Counted from the stretch's first letter, positions 9,574 to 19,076 are shown. The stretch: 64,000 nt of DNA from Advenella sp. S44 (GCF_002810445.1 NZ_NEXS01000003.1:1240001-1304000); one strand, 5' to 3'. Numbers and translations are program-made. Notes: a model not told the origin generated them from the sequence alone.

Positions 9574-10216
9574 GCAGTCCTCCTAATAAAAAGCTCATTA
9601 ATCGGGGCAGCAGCAGTTCGTCGTACGCATTTTCATCCACCAGCGGTGAAGTCATGTTGGGCAGCACGCCCTGCAAAATATTGATACCGGCAATCGCGTA
9701 GGATGTTGCGCCAAGCATGAAATGGAAGCGCCAGATAATTTCGGCCTCGGGTACATCGGGCATGGCTCGCACTAATGCGGCTTTGTATCGGGCGACAACT
9801 TCCATGTATTCCTGCGCGAACAGTGTTTTGATGAAACTGGATGGATCGGTCATGGTGCGCTCGAGCAGCCGCATGAAAATGTTCGCGTCGTGTTCGGGAT
9901 CGGATGCATGACGCAGCAGTGTGCCAAAAAACGCATCAACCAGTTGCGAAGGCTTGACTGCATTGGGTGCAGCCGCCAGTTCCAGCTCATCCAGCAACCG
10001 GATGCGTTCGCGATTGATCCATTCCAGACGGCGTTTCAGGACTGCCCGTACCAGTTCTTCTTTACTGCCGAAGTGGTAGTTAATAGAAGCCAGATTGACG
10101 CGGGCTGCCGATGTAATTTGGCGCAATGATGTTGCGTCGTAGCCCGCCTTTACAAACAGGGTTTCGGCGGAATCAAGGATAGCCTTGCGAGTTACTTCAC
10201 TACGATTGGTTGGCAT
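9551..10216 (-). CDS. PsrA-like TetR-family regulator of fatty-acid degradation
   Basis: A 221-residue repressor. The N-terminal TetR helix-turn-helix spans about residues 28-50 (SLRQITSAARVNLASINYHF); the ligand domain has NIFMRLLERTM and IIWRFHFMLGATSYAIAGI, which resemble Pseudomonas PsrA, a repressor released by long-chain acyl ligands. It is the first gene of the fadE-thiolase-fusion operon, and an AAAC-GAGT-GTTT site lies just upstream of its start. I infer autoregulation and control of the whole fad operon. Related names in other genera (FadR of TetR type) cannot be excluded. Confidence 0.85.
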   Translation of the reverse strand: MPTNRSEVTRKAILDSAETLFVKAGYDATSLRQITSAARVNLASINYHFGSKEELVRAVLKRRLEWINRERIRLLDELELAAAPNAVKPSQLVDAFFGTLLRHASDPEHDANIFMRLLERTMTDPSSFIKTLFAQEYMEVVARYKAALVRAMPDVPEAEIIWRFHFMLGATSYAIAGINILQGVLPNMTSPLVDENAYDELLLPRLMSFLLGGLRAPLPTH

Positions 10217-10230
10217 AGTTAAACATGTGA

Positions 10231-10248
10231 TTTAAACGAGTGTTTTAA
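10231..10248. promoter_or_regulatory. PsrA-like operator upstream of the TetR-fadE operon
   Basis: The half sites AAAC (10234-10237) and GTTT (10242-10245) are separated by four bases, inside the AT-rich block TTTAAACGAGTGTTTTAA. This fits the published PsrA operator form (AAAC, 2-4 bases, GTTT). It lies 15-32 bases upstream of the regulator start codon, a position that would block transcription. The call rests on pattern match only. Confidence 0.5.
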
Positions 10249-10412
10249 TTCTATGCCTCTTCCTCACGCTTGACTATCGAGTATTAACCCTAGCTGAATG
10301 CACAAAATAGACGGAACAAGCAGCAAGGGAAGCAGTACGCCCCGTACCGGAGTGACATACACGGGAAACTCCTAATATTGAGCTGGAATAAATTTATGAA
10401 AAATAACATTGC

Positions 10413-10434
10413 TAATAATAATGATTCTCATTTA
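10413..10434 (+). promoter_or_regulatory. Fur-box-like site upstream of the DUF2325 gene
   Basis: The stretch TAATAATAATGATTCTCATT shares the ATGATTCTCATT core seen in many proteobacterial Fur sites and lies 30-51 bases before the DUF2325 start codon. This suggests iron-repressed expression. One site only was seen, and Fur itself is not in the window. Confidence 0.55.
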
Positions 10435-10463
10435 TAATCAATTTCAGTTTTTAGGAGAAGACT

Positions 10464-10805
10464 ATGATTGGAAACATGAGTGCAGTAGTGGTTGGCGCAG
10501 ATCGTCTGGGCAATATCCCGGTGCTTCTAAAAGATCATAATATTGAAATCAAGCAGCACATCAGCGGGCGTGAACCGTCACATCAGAAGAAAACCTATCA
10601 GTTGCCAACCGGAACGCAAATGGTGATTTTGCTGACGGACTTTCTTGGCCATAACGTCATGAAGTCTTTCCGTTCGGCCGCGCAAAAGGCCGGGGTGCCT
10701 GTGGTCGCTTGTCGCCGTTCACTTTGTAGCATGCAGCAGGCGCTCACACAGTCGGGATTTCGTTGCGTCGATTGTCCGCAACGCAAAGCCGGCAAATGTG
10801 ATTAG
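10464..10805 (+). CDS. DUF2325 domain protein, small, cysteine-rich C-terminus
   Basis: A 113-residue protein of unknown function. It matches the DUF2325 family through the strand VILLTDFLGHNVMKSFRSAAQKAG (residues 54-77) and the following VPVVACRRS. Five cysteines lie at 83, 88, 101, 104 and 112, the last three forming CVDC-x7-C, which could bind a metal or an Fe-S cluster. An AGGAG ribosome-binding site is correctly spaced before the ATG. It stands alone on the plus strand, divergent from the fad operon, behind a Fur-like box, so a role in iron or metal stress is a reasonable inference. Confidence 0.8.
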   Translation: MIGNMSAVVVGADRLGNIPVLLKDHNIEIKQHISGREPSHQKKTYQLPTGTQMVILLTDFLGHNVMKSFRSAAQKAGVPVVACRRSLCSMQQALTQSGFRCVDCPQRKAGKCD

Positions 10806-10903
10806 TCATTCCCGAGCGGCCGACCTGTATTATTAAGTGCCGCTTTGCCGGAGCGATATTGACGGCCAGGCCGGGGATATTGGCTATTTCTCATCTGCTC
10901 ACT

Positions 10904-10983
10904 GGCTCATTGGCTCATTGGCTCATTGGCTCATTGGCTCATTGGCTCATTGGCTCATTGGCTCATTGGCTCATTGGCTCATT
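10904..10983. repeat. Octanucleotide tandem repeat (GGCTCATT)10
   Basis: Ten perfect, uninterrupted copies of GGCTCATT, preceded by one degenerate copy (10896-10903). Since 8 is not a multiple of 3, each added or lost copy shifts frame; all three plus frames read the same octapeptide cycle (SLAHWLIG). Such tracts are prone to slipped-strand change. The tract starts about 100 bases after the DUF2325 stop codon. Confidence 0.95.
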
Positions 10984-11212
10984 GCGCAGAAAGCCATGTT
11001 TCCACAAATCGCCGGCTTGTCCGGGAAGCGGCCTCGCTTTTCGACTGCATACCAGATGTCTATTTACTGCACCGGTTTTTTTGTGCCTGTCATGGGCCGT
11101 GCCGATGCGCTCAAATAAAAGTGCGGAAGTAAGCGCGGAGCTGACGAGACAGGCAGAGAATGTCCAACGACGCAAGGCCGGATACGGGCAGGGTGAAGAA
11201 ACAGGAAGAATT

Positions 11213-11285
11213 GATGAAGTAAAGCCGGATGAAGTACGAGCGATGAAGCAGGATCCGATTAAAGCAAGACCGATTAAAGGATGCC
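11213..11285. repeat. Degenerate 14-15-bp tandem array
   Basis: Five related units starting GATGAAG or GATTAAA (11213, 11228, 11242, 11257, 11272), each 14-15 bases and purine-rich. Copies are diverged, so this is an older array than the octanucleotide tract. Confidence 0.6.
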
Positions 11286-11287
11286 AA

Positions 11288-11329
11288 ACAAAAGCCGGCC
11301 ACTCTCAACAGAAAATGGCCGGCTTTTGT
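11288..11329 (-). terminator. Rho-independent terminator after the NlpC/P60 gene
   Basis: A perfect 14-bp inverted repeat (ACAAAAGCCGGCCA at 11288-11301, complement at 11316-11329) with a 14-base loop. Read on the minus strand it ends in a T-rich run, so it suits the NlpC/P60 gene that stops at 11391. Confidence 0.85.
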
Positions 11330-11390
11330 TCGGGTTTCAGTTTACGTCAGGGCTAACCGTGGGCCTGGCTCATGACGCTTGCCAAATCAA

Positions 11391-12083
11391 TCAGCGTGAG
11401 GCAACGCGTTGACCTTCAAGACGACGTGCGCCGTTATAACGCTTGTTCCAGTACACGTTGTCCATCTTGTCTACGCGTACGACAGCGCCGGTGCGCGGAG
11501 AATGAACAAACTTGTTCTCGCCGACATAAATACCGACATGCGAGTAGCGTTTGCCGCGGGTATTGAAAAACACCAGGTCGCCGGGTTGAAGTTCGTCACG
11601 TTTGACTGATTCGCCTACCTGGGCCATAGACGAGGCAACGCGAGGCAGATTTACGCCCATATACTTGCTGGCTGTATAGTAAATAAGCCCGGAGCAATCA
11701 AAGCCACCCTTTGGTGTTGTGCCGCCAAAGCGATAACGTACGCCCAGATAGTTGAGCGCGGCTTCTGCCAGTTCGCTGGAGGCCGATACCGGTGAATCAA
11801 TGGCAGCGTCCATGTTGTTGCGGCGGAGCTTGGCCTGGGCAATCAGATCGCCAATCGGATCTGAAATGCGCGGATCCCATTCCGATACCGGTTTATCAGT
11901 TGTTGCATCAACCACGCCATTTTGCGTGATGACAAGTTTCTGAGCCTGGTCCTGATCAAGATCGTCGGCAGCTGCGACGTGGGAGAAAGAGAATGTACTG
12001 AGGGAAATGCAGAGGAGGGAGAGCAATGACCGTTGGATACGGGTACGGAAATTACCGAAACTGACAGGGTAGTGTGGGGGCAT
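11391..12083 (-). CDS. NlpC/P60-family cell-wall peptidase (C40), exported
   Basis: A 230-residue peptidoglycan endopeptidase that should cut stem peptides in the periplasm. A hydrophobic signal segment covers about residues 18-38. The NlpC/P60 domain fills residues 104-215, with catalytic C130 in FDCSGLIYY, H182 in YSHVGIYVG and H194 in KFVHSPRTG. I chose the ATG at 12083 because it places the signal peptide near the N-terminus; the frame stays open 16 codons upstream. It is close to the Spr/MepS type in layout, but no lipobox is seen. It stands alone, with a strong terminator at 11288-11329. Confidence 0.88.
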   Translation of the reverse strand: MPPHYPVSFGNFRTRIQRSLLSLLCISLSTFSFSHVAAADDLDQDQAQKLVITQNGVVDATTDKPVSEWDPRISDPIGDLIAQAKLRRNNMDAAIDSPVSASSELAEAALNYLGVRYRFGGTTPKGGFDCSGLIYYTASKYMGVNLPRVASSMAQVGESVKRDELQPGDLVFFNTRGKRYSHVGIYVGENKFVHSPRTGAVVRVDKMDNVYWNKRYNGARRLEGQRVASR

Positions 12084-12878
12084 AGTCGTTACATATCGTA
12101 AATTATAGGGTGTCCGAGCTAGCTTTTCCAAAAGCTGAGCAAATTCTACATAAAAATCAACGCAGTCACAACCGATTTCTAAAGATTTTCTAGAACGAAA
12201 TTAAGAAAAATTTACATTGTGAGCTCAGAATTCGCATTTTGCTTTTTACGCTCATTCAGCTTTTGTAGAAGCCAGAAGTTAGCGTATTTTCGCTGCATGT
12301 TGATCGCAACCTGCCGTTATGTTGCATTCAATTGAATGTCAGCGTTGTTTCGCCCTAAATGTAAAAATAAAATTCAATTGTCACGTAATGTGCTATAGCC
12401 TGGGCTGGCCGGCGACATACTTTTGCGCATTTGCCACTCGGATTGCCGGGCAACAAGACATGCGGTCAAAACAAACTTCAATATTATTGCAATCTATTCG
12501 TGCGCGATATGACTTGAATCAAATTACGATCATAGGGTTCATTATATTTTCTTGACACCATATTGTGCATGCCGGATATGGTGAATGCATAATATGGCGA
12601 TTCCGTGATTAGACGCTTGGGAGAATGTCTACGCATGCCAAGTGGATGGTGCCGGAAAAACAAACCGGCAGGCTCGTACGAGTCTGGGGCCGATGGCGGC
12701 GGGCACGGGTTGAATCGGCACACCGGATGCGCAAGATACAGGTTGTTGCTGATGACTATTTCATTTATTCTCGGCTAATATATATGCAATAAGGCGGTCG
12801 CACACACGATGCGACCAGCCCGCAATGCAACTTTCGTTTTAACTATTTCACACTATACGTTTACAGGAGACCGCTTTT
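12084..12878. other. Long AT-rich intergenic region upstream of acsA
   Basis: About 800 bases without a supported gene. The stretch is AT-rich near 12160-12260 and 12500-12550 and carries a TTGACA-like element at 12552-12557 with an inverted repeat at 12558-12597. It serves as the divergent control region for the NlpC/P60 gene and acsA. Confidence 0.6.
12558..12597. promoter_or_regulatory. Inverted repeat overlapping a possible promoter upstream of acsA
   Basis: Arms CCATATTGTGCAT (12558-12570) and ATGCATAATATGG (12585-12597) match with one mismatch across a 14-base spacer. The left arm follows directly on TTGACA (12552-12557); 17 bases on is GATATG, a weak -10. This could be an operator for a dimeric regulator of acsA, 280 bases upstream of its start. 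Confidence 0.4.
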
Positions 12879-14858
12879 ATGTCCACTTCAATTGAGTCCG
12901 TGCTCGTCGAAAACCGCGTATTTCCGCCCAATGACGACTTCGTCCGGAACGCGGTGGTATCGGGTATGGATGCTTATAAAGCACTCTATAAGGAAGCAGA
13001 GGATGACTTCGAGGGTTTCTGGAAGCGTCAGGCAAATGAACATCTTCGCTGGATCCGACCGTTCACCCAGGTGCTGGACACGTCGGGGGCGCCATTTTAT
13101 AAATGGTTCGCAGACGGCGAGCTTAATGTTTCATATAACTGCCTGGATAAACATGTGGTCGAAGGTCGCGGTGACCAGACTGCGGTCATTTTCGAGGCCG
13201 ACGATGGCGCCGTTACGCAGGTGACTTATAAGGAGCTGCTTGCACGTGTCAGTCGTTTTGCCAATGCGCTCAAACAAGGCGGATTCAAAAAGGGCGACAC
13301 TGCGATTATCTATCTGCCCATGTCCATCGAAGCCGTGGTGGCCATGCAGGCTTGTGCACGCCTGGGCATCATTCACTCGGTTGTGTTCGGCGGTTTCTCG
13401 GCCAAGAGTCTGCATGAACGTATTGTCGACCTCGGCGCGTCACTGGTCATTACGGCAGACGGCCAGTATCGCGGCGGCAAGGCGCTGCCCCTGAAGTCCG
13501 CTGTTGACGAAGCGTTGGCGCAGAGCAATACAGAAAAAATACGCAAAGTGGTGGTATATCGTCGCACGGGCGTCGATACCGATTGGACCCCCGACCGTGA
13601 TGTGTGGTGGAATGAATTCGAAGACCAGCAGTCCGATGTTTGCGAGCCGGTCGCGATGAACTCCGAAGACCCGCTATTCATTTTGTATACCTCGGGCTCT
13701 ACTGGCAAGCCCAAAGGTGTGCAGCATTCATCCGCGGGTTATCTGCTGTGGGCGCAAATGACCGTAAAGTGGACATTCGACCAGCAGCCAGGCGATGTTT
13801 TCTGGTGCACGGCGGACGTCGGCTGGATTACTGGCCACACGTATGTTACCTATGGTCCGCTGGCGGCCGGCCTGACACAAGTCGTGTTCGAAGGTGTGCC
13901 AACGTATCCGAATGCCGGTCGCTTCTGGGACATGATCGCTCGTCACAAAGTCACTACATTTTACACAGCGCCCACAGCGATCCGCTCGTTGATCAAAGCA
14001 TCCGAAGCGGACGCCAAGGTCCACCCAAACAGCTTCGATTTGTCCAGCCTGCGCATTATCGGCTCTGTGGGTGAACCCATCAATCCGGAAGCGTGGGTAT
14101 GGTATTACAAGAATGTGGGTAAAGAGCGTTGCCCCATTGTTGATACCTGGTGGCAAACAGAAACCGGCGGGCAAATGATTACGCCATTGCCAGGTGCAAC
14201 GCCGCTCAAGCCCGGATCTTGCACATTGCCACTGCCTGGCATTTTTGCAGCCATTGTGGACGAAACCGGCGAAGACGTGCCCGATGGCAACGGCGGTTTC
14301 CTGGTCATCAAAAAACCGTGGCCGGCCATGATCCGTAACGTATGGGGAGATTCCGAGCGTTACAAGAGCAGCTATTTCCCACCGGAATACCGGGGTTACT
14401 ACCTGGCCGGTGATGGCGCCCAGCGGGATGCGGACGGTTACTTCTGGATCATGGGGCGAATTGACGACGTGCTGAACGTTTCAGGCCACCGCCTGGGAAC
14501 CATGGAAGTGGAGTCGGCGCTGGTATCCCATGAGCTGGTTGCCGAAGCGGCAGTCGTTGGCCGCCCAGATGCGACCACGGGCGAAGCCGTTGTGGCCTTC
14601 GTGGTGCTCAAGCGCGATCGTCCGCACGGTGACGAAGCCAAGGAAATAGCCAAACAGTTGCGCGACTGGGTTGCCAAAGAGATTGGCCCGATTGCCAAGC
14701 CCAAGGATATTCGCTTTGGTGACAATCTGCCGAAGACGCGCTCAGGCAAAATCATGCGTCGACTGCTGCGTGTGGTCGCCAAGGGAGAGCAGGTCACGCA
14801 GGACGTGTCCACACTTGAAAACCCGGCCATACTGGAGCAACTGAACGAGTCTGTCTGA
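12879..14858 (+). CDS. acsA: Acetyl-CoA synthetase AcsA
   Basis: A 659-residue AMP-forming acetate--CoA ligase in the cytoplasm. It has the N-terminal ACAS domain ([15 protein letters not shown] near residue 45), the ATP loop [15 protein letters not shown] near residue 270, and [13 protein letters not shown] near 425. The C-terminal catalytic lysine is K624 in [11 protein letters not shown], the residue that is reversibly acetylated in characterised homologues. An AGGAG ribosome-binding site precedes the ATG. It is followed by a strong terminator, so it is a single-gene unit. Confidence 0.97.
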   Translation: MSTSIESVLVENRVFPPNDDFVRNAVVSGMDAYKALYKEAEDDFEGFWKRQANEHLRWIRPFTQVLDTSGAPFYKWFADGELNVSYNCLDKHVVEGRGDQTAVIFEADDGAVTQVTYKELLARVSRFANALKQGGFKKGDTAIIYLPMSIEAVVAMQACARLGIIHSVVFGGFSAKSLHERIVDLGASLVITADGQYRGGKALPLKSAVDEALAQSNTEKIRKVVVYRRTGVDTDWTPDRDVWWNEFEDQQSDVCEPVAMNSEDPLFILYTSGSTGKPKGVQHSSAGYLLWAQMTVKWTFDQQPGDVFWCTADVGWITGHTYVTYGPLAAGLTQVVFEGVPTYPNAGRFWDMIARHKVTTFYTAPTAIRSLIKASEADAKVHPNSFDLSSLRIIGSVGEPINPEAWVWYYKNVGKERCPIVDTWWQTETGGQMITPLPGATPLKPGSCTLPLPGIFAAIVDETGEDVPDGNGGFLVIKKPWPAMIRNVWGDSERYKSSYFPPEYRGYYLAGDGAQRDADGYFWIMGRIDDVLNVSGHRLGTMEVESALVSHELVAEAAVVGRPDATTGEAVVAFVVLKRDRPHGDEAKEIAKQLRDWVAKEIGPIAKPKDIRFGDNLPKTRSGKIMRRLLRVVAKGEQVTQDVSTLENPAILEQLNESV

Positions 14859-14920
14859 AGCGTTCAGGATAGCCGTCGCAGGGAATCCGGATCCTGGTGT
14901 ATCCGGTAGACGGCGGACGG

Positions 14921-14963
14921 TATAAGGGCTGAAGTTCCTGTTTTGGGGACTTCAGCCCTTATA
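14921..14963 (+). terminator. Rho-independent terminator after acsA
   Basis: A perfect 15-bp inverted repeat (TATAAGGGCTGAAGT at 14921-14935, complement at 14949-14963) with a 13-base loop, then AATTTT. It lies between the convergent acsA and ETF-QO genes and could stop both. Confidence 0.8.
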
Positions 14964-15038
14964 ATTTTAGCTATCTGAGGACTGCGGCCCGGACAGTGGG
15001 GGCTTTGTGCGCAAGGCCCGGCCCAAATCCACAGTAAA

Positions 15039-16685
15039 TCAAAGACCGTTATATACCGGACCTTCGCCACCCTGTGGTGCGACCCACACGATATTCTGCG
15101 TGGGATCCTTGATATCACAGGTCTTGCAGTGAACACAGTTTTGCGCATTGATTTGCAGGCGATCCTGATTCTGCTCATCTTTAACGAACTCGTACACGGC
15201 GGCGGGGCAGTAACGCTGCTCGGGTCCGGCGTACACGCGCAGATTGGTCTGGACCGGAATCGAGGCATCTTTCAGCGTCAGGTGCACCGGTTCGTTTTCT
15301 TCATGGTTGGTATTGGAAACAAACACCGACGACAGTTTGTCGAAGGTCAGCTTTCCATCCGGTTTGGGGTAGTCTATTTTCGTGCACTCTGCCGCCGGCT
15401 TAAGGCATTCGTGATCGGCTTTCGTGCGATGAATAGTCCACGGCATTTTGCCTTTGAAAACCAGCTGCTCGATACCGGTCATCAGGGTTGCAACCAGCCG
15501 TCCTTTCTTAAACCACTGCTTGAAATTGCGCGACTTATTCAGCTCGGCGTGCAGCCAGCTTTGTTCGAAGGCAATAGGGTAGGCCGACAGAACATCCTGG
15601 CTGCGCTCGGCAGTTAATGCGTCAAAAGCGGCTTCGGCTGCCAGCGCGCCGGTCTTGATGGCTGCATGACTGCCTTTGATGCGACTGGCATTAAGAAAGC
15701 CGGCCTCACAGCCGATAAGCGCGCCGCCTGGGAACACCAGCTTGGGCAGAGACAGTAGGCCGCCGGCCGTGATGGCGCGGGCGCCGTAAGCGATGCGCTT
15801 GCCGTTTTCAAAATACGGACGGATGCTCGGATGGGTTTTATAGCGTTGGAATTCTTCAAAGGGCGACAGCCACGGGTTGGTGTAGTCCAGGCCTACAACC
15901 ATGCCGACCATCACAATATTGTCTTCCAGATGGTAAAGGAACGAACCGCCGTAGGTATCGGAATCCAACGGCCAGCCAGCCGTGTGCACCACCAAGCCTT
16001 TTTTGAATTTTGCCGGATCAATTTCCCACATTTCCTTGATGCCGATACCGTAACTTTGTGGGTCGCGACCCTGATCTAGCTTGAACTTCTCAATCAGTTG
16101 GCGTCCCAGTTGGCCACGGGAACCCTCGGCAAACAAAGTATATTTGGCATGCAGTTCCATGCCGGGCTGGTAATGTGCTGTCTGATTGCCGTCGCGATCC
16201 AGCCCCATGTCGCCGGTGGCAACGCCTCGAATTGCGCCGGTATCGTTGTACAGTAATTCCGTGGCCGCAAAACCGGGGAAAACGTCTACGCCCAGCGCCT
16301 CGGCCTGTTCGCCAAGCCAGCGCGTGACATAGCCCAGGCGCACAATGTAGTTGCCTTCATTATGAAAACAGGGTGGCAAAGCCCATTTCGGTGTGGATTT
16401 GTGCCCTGTTTCGTTCAAAAACAGGAACTGGTCCTCGGTCACCTCTACGCCCATTGGCGCGCCTTTGTCTTTCCAGTCGGGAATGAGTTCAGTCAGTGCC
16501 TGAGGATCCATGACCGCGCCGGAAAGAATATGCGCCCCGATTTCGCCGCCTTTTTCCAGCACACAGACTGAATAGTCCTGTCCTTTTTCCTGGCAGAGCT
16601 GTTTGAATTTGATCGCGGCCGCCAGCCCGGCGGGCCCGCCGCCGACGATGACAACGTCATATTCCATTGATTCGCGTTCTGACAT
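15039..16685 (-). CDS. Electron transfer flavoprotein-ubiquinone oxidoreductase
   Basis: A 548-residue membrane-associated flavoprotein that moves electrons from reduced ETF to ubiquinone. The FAD Rossmann motif VVIVGGGPAGLAAA is at residues 10-23. The C-terminal ferredoxin part has the 4Fe-4S cysteines in RYCPAAVYEF and NCVHCKTCDI. Length and ending (QNIVWVAPQGGEGPVYNGL) are typical. It completes the pathway begun by FadE in this window; the ETF subunits themselves are not here. Start chosen at 16685, where the frame opens with MSERESMEYDVVIVGG. Confidence 0.96.
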   Translation of the reverse strand: MSERESMEYDVVIVGGGPAGLAAAIKFKQLCQEKGQDYSVCVLEKGGEIGAHILSGAVMDPQALTELIPDWKDKGAPMGVEVTEDQFLFLNETGHKSTPKWALPPCFHNEGNYIVRLGYVTRWLGEQAEALGVDVFPGFAATELLYNDTGAIRGVATGDMGLDRDGNQTAHYQPGMELHAKYTLFAEGSRGQLGRQLIEKFKLDQGRDPQSYGIGIKEMWEIDPAKFKKGLVVHTAGWPLDSDTYGGSFLYHLEDNIVMVGMVVGLDYTNPWLSPFEEFQRYKTHPSIRPYFENGKRIAYGARAITAGGLLSLPKLVFPGGALIGCEAGFLNASRIKGSHAAIKTGALAAEAAFDALTAERSQDVLSAYPIAFEQSWLHAELNKSRNFKQWFKKGRLVATLMTGIEQLVFKGKMPWTIHRTKADHECLKPAAECTKIDYPKPDGKLTFDKLSSVFVSNTNHEENEPVHLTLKDASIPVQTNLRVYAGPEQRYCPAAVYEFVKDEQNQDRLQINAQNCVHCKTCDIKDPTQNIVWVAPQGGEGPVYNGL

Positions 16686-17183
16686 TCGCGCTAACTCCTG
16701 AGATAATGTAATTCTGTGTTAATGACGATTGTATTGCAATGAGCGCGCAATTGCAGTTCTTTATGGCTGAAGTCGTTGTTAACTGCGCTGAAACTGCCAA
16801 TTGAACTGACAGGCGGAATTGGTCGCGAGCAAGCGTTCTGGTGGTTGGAATCCCAGGCTTGTACTATCCCACGTTTGCCACGAGTTACCGTTAGCAATCC
16901 CGGGGCGTACAACCTCTACATTGGCAACCGATCCCATCCTGCAACACGGACGGTCTGCCACCGCTTAAATCCTAAAGCGTCAGGCAGCCCGCCTCTGTGT
17001 AAAGTAGACCGACAGAGGGGTGTCGCGTAGCGAAAAAAACCGGGTGGTGCCTGCGCCGGTTTCCAATCCGAAGCGCTTACCTAGGACAAGTACCAATAAG
17101 ATAGGCGGGTGTCGGGTAGGTGAAACAGAAATCTGCTACAGTATCTTCAGTTGGAAACAAGGTTTTATCAAAGGAGATCGTTC
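16686..17183. other. Intergenic region with no supported gene
   Basis: About 500 bases between ETF-QO and the thioesterase. Short open frames on both strands lack ribosome-binding sites and family resemblance. A small hairpin (CCTCTGT at 16992-16998, ACAGAGG at 17012-17018) is present but has no clear T-run. I see nothing else. Confidence 0.5.
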
Positions 17184-17642
17184 ATGCCCGATAGTTTGTT
17201 GCCGTCCGGGGCGCAAGACGATTCCCGTCCAAGAGAACATCGCCACGTGTTTGCTTTGCGCTGGGCCGATATGGACATGCTGCGGCACGTGAACAATACC
17301 GTCTATTTTCGCGCCATAGAAGAAGCGCGCATGCAGATTTTTGGTCCGCTGCTCCCGCTGTTTGCACCCGGTACCGGGGTTGTGCTGGCGCGTGCCGAAT
17401 GCGACTTTCTCAAGCCCATGAGCTGGCCCGGCAATATTGAAATTGTACACCGACTCGCAAGAATCGGTCGCTCCAGTCTGGACTGCAATATTCTTATACG
17501 CAGGGAAGGCGAGCCCGATACCGTTTATGCCCGTTCTCGGGCGATTGTGGTCCTGAGCGATCTGGCGTCGGGAAAGTCAAGCCCATGGTCAGCTGCGCTG
17601 CTGGAGCAATTGCAAAAGCAGTTTGCGGCAACCCCCTCATAA
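17184..17642 (+). CDS. Acyl-CoA thioesterase, hot-dog (4HBT) family
   Basis: A 152-residue thioesterase that should hydrolyse acyl-CoA in the cytoplasm. The signature RWADMDMLRHVNNTVYFR at residues 26-43 carries the expected catalytic Asp and the HVNN motif, followed by a long hot-dog helix. The start at 17184 was chosen for its AAGGAG site 8 bases upstream; the frame is open a further 11 codons back. It lies 70 bases before the CoA-transferase pair and may recycle CoA in the same pathway, though a separate transcript is possible. Confidence 0.85.
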   Translation: MPDSLLPSGAQDDSRPREHRHVFALRWADMDMLRHVNNTVYFRAIEEARMQIFGPLLPLFAPGTGVVLARAECDFLKPMSWPGNIEIVHRLARIGRSSLDCNILIRREGEPDTVYARSRAIVVLSDLASGKSSPWSAALLEQLQKQFAATPS

Positions 17643-17712
17643 TCCGGCGCCTCACTGTGAAAGGCGCAGGCCACTTGTCGTTAATGTTTCATAGTTAGTA
17701 AAGGAAGAGTAA

Positions 17713-18420
17713 ATGGATAAGGTATTTACAAATGCCAATCAGGCGCTCGACGGCATCGTAGCCGACGGGCAGATGATCGGCGTTGGCGGCTTCGGTCTTT
17801 GTGGTATTCCCGAAGCGCTCATTGCGGCCCTGCGGGATTCTGGCGTGAAAAAACTCACTTGCGTGAGTAACAACGCCGGTGTAGACGGATTCGGTCTGGG
17901 GCAGTTGCTCGCGACACGGCAGATCAGCAAAATGATTGCATCCTATGTCGGTGAGAACAAGGAGTTCGAGCGTCAGTATCTGAATGGAGAACTCGAGCTG
18001 GAATTTACGCCTCAGGGAACGCTGGCTGAAAAACTGCGCGCCGGGGGTGCGGGAATCCCTGCTTTCTTTACGCGCACGGGGGTGGGCACCATTGTTGCTG
18101 ATGGCAAGGAAATCCGCGAGTTCGACGGGCATCAGTATGTGATGGAACGTTCGCTCGCACCTGATGTGTCCCTGGTCAAAGCCTATATCGCCGATCGCAG
18201 CGGTAATCTGATTTTCCGCAAGACAGCGCGCAACTTCAATCCCAACGTGGCAATGGCCGGCAAAATCACCGTGGCCGAAGTGGAAAAAATCGTTGAGGTG
18301 GGCGAACTGGATCCCGATCAAATTCATCTTCCCGGCATTTACGTGCAGCGCATCGTACTGAACGAGAATCCTGAGAAACGGATTGAACAACGCACGACAC
18401 GTCCGTCCAAAGGAGAATAA
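17713..18420 (+). CDS. 3-oxoacid CoA-transferase subunit A
   Basis: A 235-residue subunit of a two-part CoA-transferase (ScoA/AtoD/PcaI family) that moves CoA from succinyl-CoA to a 3-ketoacid such as acetoacetate. Typical features are [20 protein letters not shown] near residue 18, [15 protein letters not shown] near 52, and [16 protein letters not shown] near 112. The residues after GVGT and the [16 protein letters not shown] segment favour the succinyl-CoA:3-ketoacid (Scot) type over beta-ketoadipate transferases, but this is a judgement by eye. Two bases separate it from subunit B. Confidence 0.93.
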   Translation: MDKVFTNANQALDGIVADGQMIGVGGFGLCGIPEALIAALRDSGVKKLTCVSNNAGVDGFGLGQLLATRQISKMIASYVGENKEFERQYLNGELELEFTPQGTLAEKLRAGGAGIPAFFTRTGVGTIVADGKEIREFDGHQYVMERSLAPDVSLVKAYIADRSGNLIFRKTARNFNPNVAMAGKITVAEVEKIVEVGELDPDQIHLPGIYVQRIVLNENPEKRIEQRTTRPSKGE

Positions 18421-18422
18421 AC

Positions 18423-19076
18423 ATGGCTTGGAATCGCGATCAAATGGCTGCGCGTGCAGCAAAAGAACTGCAGGACGGATTCTATGTGAATCTGGGTATC
18501 GGTCTTCCAACGCTGGTGGCCAACCATGTGCCAGCGGGTGTGGAAGTGTGGCTGCAATCAGAAAATGGCCTGCTCGGCATTGGCCCTTTTCCTACAGACG
18601 AGGAAATTGATCCGGACATGATCAATGCCGGCAAGCAGACTGTCACAACACTGCCCGGCTCATCCATTTTTTCATCGGCCGATTCATTTGCCATGATTCG
18701 TGGTGGCAAAATCAATCTGGCTATTCTGGGCGCCATGCAGGTCTCGGAAAAAGGGGATTTGGCCAACTGGATGATTCCGGGCAAGATGGTCAAGGGCATG
18801 GGCGGCGCAATGGACCTGGTGGCCGGCGTCGGTCGTGTGATTGTCCTGATGGAGCATATCGCGCGTAAAAAAGACGGTACGACCGACATCAAATTGCTGC
18901 CCGAGTGCACCTTGCCGCTGACCGGCGTGGGCGTTGTTGATATCATCATTACCGACTTATGCGTCATGGAAGTGACGGAAAACGGCTTGAAAGTTATCGA
19001 GCTGGCACCCGATGTCACCGTCGAGGAAGTGCAGGAAAAAACCAAGGCAAAATTGGATATTTCAGCCCTGGCCTGA
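18423..19076 (+). CDS. 3-oxoacid CoA-transferase subunit B
   Basis: The 217-residue partner of the upstream subunit. It carries the catalytic glutamate E47 in [10 protein letters not shown], which forms the acyl-glutamyl thioester, and the family segment [27 protein letters not shown] split over residues 99-125. An AAAGGAG site ends subunit A and serves this ATG, so the two are translationally linked. With AcsA and the thiolase it would let the cell use acetoacetate or 3-ketoacids. Confidence 0.95.
   Translation: MAWNRDQMAARAAKELQDGFYVNLGIGLPTLVANHVPAGVEVWLQSENGLLGIGPFPTDEEIDPDMINAGKQTVTTLPGSSIFSSADSFAMIRGGKINLAILGAMQVSEKGDLANWMIPGKMVKGMGGAMDLVAGVGRVIVLMEHIARKKDGTTDIKLLPECTLPLTGVGVVDIIITDLCVMEVTENGLKVIELAPDVTVEEVQEKTKAKLDISALA

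Larger units (their letters stand above)
10806..11390. other. Intergenic stretch with repeats, no supported gene
   Basis: This stretch holds the octanucleotide tract (10904-10983), a degenerate purine-rich array (11213-11285) and the terminator of the NlpC/P60 gene (11288-11329). Open frames cross the stretch only because the repeats lack stops; none has a good ribosome-binding site or family resemblance. Confidence 0.7.

Noticed and set aside
10904-10983. Resemblance to a CRISPR array or a coding repeat protein
   Set aside because: The units are contiguous without spacers, and the open frames are produced by the repeat itself with no ribosome-binding site or homology.
16776-17030. Short open frames in the ETF-QO/thioesterase gap
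   Set aside because: No ribosome-binding site, no recognisable family, and frames on both strands are equally open; nothing supports a gene.
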